Source of the DNA: Ferrithrix thermotolerans DSM 19514 | GTDB taxonomy: Bacteria > Actinomycetota > Acidimicrobiia > Acidimicrobiales > Ilumatobacteraceae | Assembly: GCA_945860575.1 (NCBI GenBank) | Contig: CAMAQQ010000001.1 | Span: forward strand, 1 to 27,806 | Direction: 5' to 3' | DNA: 27,806 nucleotides | Shown: positions 24,714 through 27,806 of the stretch, one piece after another | Layout: each line of letters begins with the position of its first letter | How positions within the stretch are numbered: position 1 is the first letter of the stretch | Program-made: the position numbers and the translations under genes | Notes under the pieces: generated by a model | Told to the model about the DNA's origin: nothing | What the model saw: only the letters and a program-made list of their open reading frames with translations | The model's database searches: none

Positions 24714-25613
24714 TTAACGAGTCGGACTTATTTTTACTGATGTAGTAACCGAGGTTGGGTCTTGGCGGTGCGAATCAGTTGGGGCCGAAAGAACGATCAA
24801 ATCCCCTTGCCCGATCTGAAGTTCGGTTGCTGCTGATCCACGATCTACGCACAACGAAAGCATCCCATAAGAGTCAATTACTAGTCCGATGCCACTACCA
24901 ATTTGGTCATAACTCCGAACAATTTTCAATGATCGCACGACAGGTTCACGAGATGCACTCGCGCCACTCAATAGAGAACCGATTTCAACGCGCACAACCG
25001 CGCCAAAATCAGTCACTTCGTCCGGTCCAATATTGAGTTGACAGTTGCCGAAGCGATCAACCCAGGTGACTTCGCCGTGCAACGATCCATTTTCTTCTCG
25101 TGGCAAAGGCACCACGCCAGGAAGCAACAATGCAGGATCGATCAACTCTCCGAGTTCACTCAGATCGACGCCGTTGCAAAGATGCGCGGCAACTGGTCCA
25201 AAAATATCTCGCCCAGCAAAAGTTTCGCCTGGTGCGACGAGATGATAATCAGTATTGGTCAGGCAAACTGCTCGTCCGGCACCACCGGCAAGTGCGATAG
25301 CCATCGCCAACAAACCGTTGTCTGGGCCAACAAAAACTCCTTTGCCATCTGCAACTTCAACTGCGATTGCCCGGCGAGTTGAGCCAACTCCTGGATCAAC
25401 AACTGCGAGCACAACACCGCTTGCGACATATGACACACATCGTGCAAGGCTCAGCGAACCGGCACGAACATCAAACGGCTCAATTTCGTGTGTTAAGTCA
25501 ACCACGCGACAACTCGGGGCGATTTCATAAATCACACTTTTGACGACGCCAACAAACTCATCGCGTGTTCCGTAGTCGGATAGGAACGAGATCGTCGAAT
25601 ATTTTTTTGTCAT
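24714..25613 (-). CDS. SAM hydroxide adenosyltransferase family protein (DUF62)
   Basis: Protein of 299 residues in the family of SAM hydrolases, chlorinases and fluorinases, which attack S-adenosylmethionine with water or halide to give methionine and an adenosine product. Family motifs are FLSDYGTRDEFVG (10-22), DLTHEIEPFDV (39-49), VVDPGVGSTRRA (71-82), FVGPDNGLL (94-102), TFAGRDIFGPVAAHL (131-145) and WVDRFGN in the C-terminal domain. D73 and R80 match two residues of the proposed Asp-Arg-His triad; the His expected before GRD appears as A133. The frame extends to 25685, but those codons run through a structured leader; the ATG at 25613 gives the standard family start. It lies downstream of proC after a 209-bp gap. 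Confidence 0.92.
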   Translation of the reverse strand: MTKKYSTISFLSDYGTRDEFVGVVKSVIYEIAPSCRVVDLTHEIEPFDVRAGSLSLARCVSYVASGVVLAVVDPGVGSTRRAIAVEVADGKGVFVGPDNGLLAMAIALAGGAGRAVCLTNTDYHLVAPGETFAGRDIFGPVAAHLCNGVDLSELGELIDPALLLPGVVPLPREENGSLHGEVTWVDRFGNCQLNIGPDEVTDFGAVVRVEIGSLLSGASASREPVVRSLKIVRSYDQIGSGIGLVIDSYGMLSLCVDRGSAATELQIGQGDLIVLSAPTDSHRQDPTSVTTSVKISPTR

Positions 25614-25641
25614 CGGCGTCTCACGATACTGAGAAACGTAA

Positions 25642-25740
25642 GAGCCGGTGCCAACCCCCCGACGGCACCGGCTCAAACGGCGCAACTCTTGCGAGCGCGA
25701 CTCCCAGTTGGGGGGTTACCCCGCCCGGTGATCTTGCGAC
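25642..25740 (-). ncRNA. GC-rich structured leader upstream of the SAM hydrolase-family gene, riboswitch-like candidate
   Basis: A perfect 11-bp stem pairs 25642-25652 (GAGCCGGTGCC) with 25664-25674 (GGCACCGGCTC) around an 11-nt loop holding a run of six C on the plus strand. AACCCCCC in that loop (25653-25660) is fully complementary to GGGGGGTT at 25710-25717, allowing an 8-bp pseudoknot. The G run can instead fold locally as GGGG-TTA-CCCC (25712-25722), so the two folds exclude each other. A further small stem (25681-25693) lies between. On the minus strand this is the 5' leader of the gene starting at 25613. It does not match a riboswitch family I know; a plus-strand RNA is also possible. 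Confidence 0.5.
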
Positions 25741-25773
25741 ATTTCTATTCTCACTTTAGACACGATTAACAGG

Positions 25774-25792
25774 TATCAAACAAATTTTGATA
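25774..25792. promoter_or_regulatory. AT-rich inverted repeat after proC
   Basis: TATCAAA-CAAAT-TTTGATA forms a perfect 7-bp inverted repeat 30 bp after the proC stop. There is no T tract behind it on either strand, so it is not a classic terminator. It may be an operator or part of the promoter for the gene starting at 25613. Confidence 0.35.
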
Positions 25793-25822
25793 GAAATAAT
25801 CAACATTTAGGTACAGTCATAT

Positions 25823-26617
25823 CTATAGGCCAAGCTCTTTGCTTCGCGCGGTTGCTGCGTGTACCGCTGCTGAGATAATTTCTGCGAATTGCTTATTCTC
25901 AAGCGCGGCAATGCCTGCGGCCGTTGTACCATTCGGAGAAGTAACATTTTGTCGCAATTTTGCTGGACTCACATCACTTTGTGCCAGCAACGCTGATGAT
26001 CCGACCAAGAGTTGCCGAACTAGGTCATTGGCAACTTCGGCCGACAACCCTTGTTGCACGCCGGCATCAATTAATGCCTCGGCTAACAAGAAGATATACG
26101 CTGGGCCACTTCCAGATAAGCCGGTCACTGCATCAAGCAGATTTTCTTCAACTTCGACAACTTTGCCGACACTGAGAAGAATTTTTCTCGCCCACGAAAT
26201 CTGATCACTTGAACAGTTAGCACCAGCCGCCATCGCCGACGCACCCTGACCAATTAGCGCAGGAGTATTCGGCATGGCGCGCACAACCGAAATTGAATTT
26301 TGACATGCAATTTCAATTGATGCAATCGTTACTCCGGCGGCAATCGACAGCAACTGCTCAACGCCAAAATTTTTAAATGTTGAACAAATTTCAGAAACAT
26401 CATTAGGTTTCACTGCGATTATGACCGAATCACATTTCAACATTTGTTCTGAGATTTGTGTCTGCGGAAAATCTTTACGCAAAATTGCTCGCCGCTCGTC
26501 ATTGCTCTCAACAATCGCCAGTTCACTGGGCTTCAAAAAATTATTGGAGACCAACCCACGGGATAATGCAGCCCCCATATTGCCCCCGCCAACAATGACC
26601 AACGACGGGTTGCTCAC
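25823..26617 (-). CDS. proC: Pyrroline-5-carboxylate reductase
   Basis: Cytoplasmic enzyme that reduces 1-pyrroline-5-carboxylate to proline with NAD(P)H, the last step of proline synthesis. The Rossmann motif VIVGGGNMGAAL is at the N-terminus, RAMPNTPALIGQGASAM lies in the middle, and the family signature GLSGSGPAYIFLLAEALIDAG lies in the C-terminal domain. The frame opens at 26635 with a GTG, but a second GTG at 26617 has AGGGTG about 9 nt upstream and starts directly before the Rossmann strand (264 residues), so it is preferred. It follows the YbjN-family gene on the same strand after a short palindromic spacer. Confidence 0.95.
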   Translation of the reverse strand: MSNPSLVIVGGGNMGAALSRGLVSNNFLKPSELAIVESNDERRAILRKDFPQTQISEQMLKCDSVIIAVKPNDVSEICSTFKNFGVEQLLSIAAGVTIASIEIACQNSISVVRAMPNTPALIGQGASAMAAGANCSSDQISWARKILLSVGKVVEVEENLLDAVTGLSGSGPAYIFLLAEALIDAGVQQGLSAEVANDLVRQLLVGSSALLAQSDVSPAKLRQNVTSPNGTTAAGIAALENKQFAEIISAAVHAATARSKELGL

Positions 26618-26637
26618 GACAAGATCACCCTGCACAC

Positions 26638-26665
26638 GCTAATTAGCCTAATTAGGTTAATTAGC
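26638..26665. repeat. 28-bp near-perfect palindrome made of AATTAG repeats
   Basis: Three AATTAG units at 9-bp spacing build a palindrome in which 13 of 14 base pairs match. It covers the stop codon of the YbjN-family gene and the spacer before proC. There is no T tract, so intrinsic termination is unlikely; it could be an operator or a simple repeat that grew by slippage. Confidence 0.5.
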
Positions 26666-27199
26666 CGAGTTAGACGCACTCGAACCACCTAACGGCTTCC
26701 CCGACCGCTCAGTAATTCGAGTGCTACTGCGTTGTGTGCGCATGGCTTTTGCTTTGGCAAAGCCAATTTCTAGGAGGCTCCAAAAAAGTTGCTCAACCAC
26801 TGAATACATGGTGCCGATTGCACGATCTAGTTCTCTTTCGGCGAGAGCGGTAAGAACCAATTCGCCGCGAAGAAATATCGCATCTTCAACTCCGATTGAA
26901 AAATGAGCACCAACCAGTTTTTCGTTGCGACGCAAAATCGTCTCGTATAGAAGCTCAGCGTTTTGTTCTGGCGCAGGCATCACATAGGTCTCATAGCGCA
27001 AAGTTCTCTGACCGAGTGTCAACCAAATTGTCGTGAAATCTTTTTCTTCTCCACGCATTCTGATGAACCACCTAATTTCGTCACCTTCTGCACGGTCGAC
27101 TGCTTCGATGTTCGTATAGCTCGCTCGAATCCGCCCTAGCCATTCGTCGATTTGTCGCTCAACACGGGCGATCGCCGCGTCGTCGAATAAATCGCTCAC
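26657..27199 (-). CDS. YbjN-family protein next to mshA
   Basis: Protein of 180 residues from the GTG at 27199. It resembles YbjN-domain proteins (fold related to type III secretion chaperones), with an alternating strand region (about 28-75, including WFIRMRGEEKDFTTIWLTLG) and helical segments rich in Glu and Leu (about 80-145). The C-terminal 30 residues are polar, rich in Ser, Thr and Arg. In mycobacteria a gene of this type (Rv0487) follows mshA (Rv0486), which matches the order here; its function is unknown. A TTG at 27235 would add 12 residues but overlap the glycosyltransferase by 32 nt; the GTG 4 nt after that gene's stop is preferred. Confidence 0.8.
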   Translation of the reverse strand: MSDLFDDAAIARVERQIDEWLGRIRASYTNIEAVDRAEGDEIRWFIRMRGEEKDFTTIWLTLGQRTLRYETYVMPAPEQNAELLYETILRRNEKLVGAHFSIGVEDAIFLRGELVLTALAERELDRAIGTMYSVVEQLFWSLLEIGFAKAKAMRTQRSSTRITERSGKPLGGSSASNSAN

Positions 27200-27203
27200 G
27201 AGA

Positions 27204-27806
27204 TTATGAGCAAGCAACCAATTGTCGCGCCTCAAGAGCGTCGTATACGCCGATCACGCTGGCTGCTGTCGAAGCCCAAGAATAATTTCTTGCGCGGTGA
27301 GCAGCATGGGTGCCCATTGAAAGACTCAAAATCGGATCGTCCAAAAGTCGACGCGTATAACCGGCGAAGGTTTCAACGTCACGATTTTTGACGACATAAC
27401 CAGTTCGTTCGTGCTCGACGAGATTCAAAAGTCCACCAACGGCACTCGCCACAACTGGGGTACCACACGCTGCGGCTTCAAGCGCCACGAGACCAAAACT
27501 TTCGCTGCGCGAAGGCACAAGAACAACATCTGCAGCGCGATAATAAGTAGACAACAAATGATGCGGTTGTGGCGCAACAAAATGCACGCGACCAGTTAGT
27601 CCAAGATCAACTATCAACCGTTGAACATGACTGGTCTCACTTGAACCAAATGTTCCACTTGCTCCACCGACGACCATTAGTTCTGCATCAGTGCGCTTGA
27701 GAGCCGCCAGAGTCTGCACTGCAACGTCAACACCTTTGAGTGGTTGTATCCGTCCGACAAATAACAACAACGGCTTGTTGCCCCATCCGAGCGCATGACG
27801 AGCACC
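27204..27806 (-). CDS. mshA: MshA-like GT4 glycosyltransferase (N-terminus outside window)
   Basis: C-terminal 200 residues of a GT-B fold glycosyltransferase of family 4; the frame is open to the right window edge. LLFVGRIQPLKGVDVAVQTL opens the donor-binding domain, and SRSESFGLVALEAAACGTPV carries the EX7E motif (ESFGLVALE) that binds the sugar nucleotide. These stretches closely resemble MshA, which transfers GlcNAc to inositol-1-phosphate as the first step of mycothiol synthesis. The YbjN-family gene downstream strengthens this call. Without the acceptor-binding N-terminal half, another GT4 enzyme cannot be fully excluded. Confidence 0.75.
   Translation of the reverse strand, partial: GARHALGWGNKPLLLFVGRIQPLKGVDVAVQTLAALKRTDAELMVVGGASGTFGSSETSHVQRLIVDLGLTGRVHFVAPQPHHLLSTYYRAADVVLVPSRSESFGLVALEAAACGTPVVASAVGGLLNLVEHERTGYVVKNRDVETFAGYTRRLLDDPILSLSMGTHAAHRARNYSWASTAASVIGVYDALEARQLVACS

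Noticed and set aside
25614..25685. Upstream extension of the SAM hydrolase-family gene by 24 residues
   Set aside because: The codons run through the structured hairpin, and the family sequence starts at the ATG at 25613.
25642..25740. Known SAM-I, SAM-IV or SAH riboswitch
   Set aside because: A short plus-strand stretch CTCAAACGGCGC resembles part of the SAH aptamer, but the partner GCGC segment is missing and the SAM-I/IV core motifs are absent.
25642..25740. 6C small RNA of actinobacteria
   Set aside because: Only one hairpin loop carries a run of six C on a given strand; the other run is G on that strand and complementary to the first, whereas 6C needs two C-loops. It cannot be excluded without a covariance search.
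25774..25792. Intrinsic terminator after proC
   Set aside because: The stem is AT-rich with no following T tract on either strand.
1..27806. tRNA, rRNA, CRISPR array, insertion sequence or prophage
   Set aside because: No rRNA-like stretch, tRNA T-loop pattern, regularly spaced repeats, transposase or integrase motif was found.

Overview
The window comes from a bacterium of moderate GC content, most likely an actinobacterium. The evidence is an MshA-like glycosyltransferase (mycothiol synthesis) next to a YbjN-family gene, a Rex repressor, a NuoG that carries the extra N7 cluster, a MenJ-like quinone-tail reductase, and heavy use of GTG starts. The split b6-type cytochrome b argues against a mycobacterial or streptomycete type. 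A deeper-branching lineage such as Acidimicrobiia fits, but that is inference.

Positions 1-19731 (minus strand) form one unbroken gene train, read from right to left. It starts with a small membrane protein and a two-cluster ferredoxin. A complete split menaquinol:cytochrome c oxidoreductase follows (b6-like cytochrome b, subunit-IV-like protein, Rieske protein, diheme cytochrome c), then an unrecognised 270-residue membrane protein. The canonical 14-gene complex I set nuoA-nuoN comes last; nuoN runs off the left edge. Gaps are 0-18 nt, and eight of the 13 nuo junctions are 4-nt ATGA or GTGA overlaps, so complexes III and I are probably made from one transcript.

Positions 19732-20048 are a 317-bp divergent control region with a palindrome and three 14-bp tandem repeats. 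To its right (plus strand) lie a membrane-anchored monoheme cytochrome c and a geranylgeranyl-reductase-family flavoprotein. The cytochrome c starts with the same ~20 residues as the subunit-IV-like protein of the opposite operon. These genes plausibly form one menaquinone-based respiratory module: NADH to menaquinone through Nuo, menaquinol to cytochrome c through the b6/IV/Rieske/diheme-c complex.

Positions 22376-27806 hold mostly ordinary genes: an unrecognised anchored protein, rex with a likely autoregulatory operator, an unrecognised multi-pass membrane protein, a 27-residue putative membrane microprotein, a SAM hydroxide adenosyltransferase-family (DUF62) gene, proC, a YbjN-family gene, and the C-terminal half of an MshA-like glycosyltransferase. 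The DUF62 gene is preceded by a GC-rich, switch-like structured leader.

Points most worth a second look are the shared N-terminal motif in two respiratory proteins, the structured leader, the palindrome pair and tandem repeats, the b6-type cytochrome b with a heme-ci-type cysteine, and the two uncharacterised membrane proteins plus ferredoxin built into the operon.
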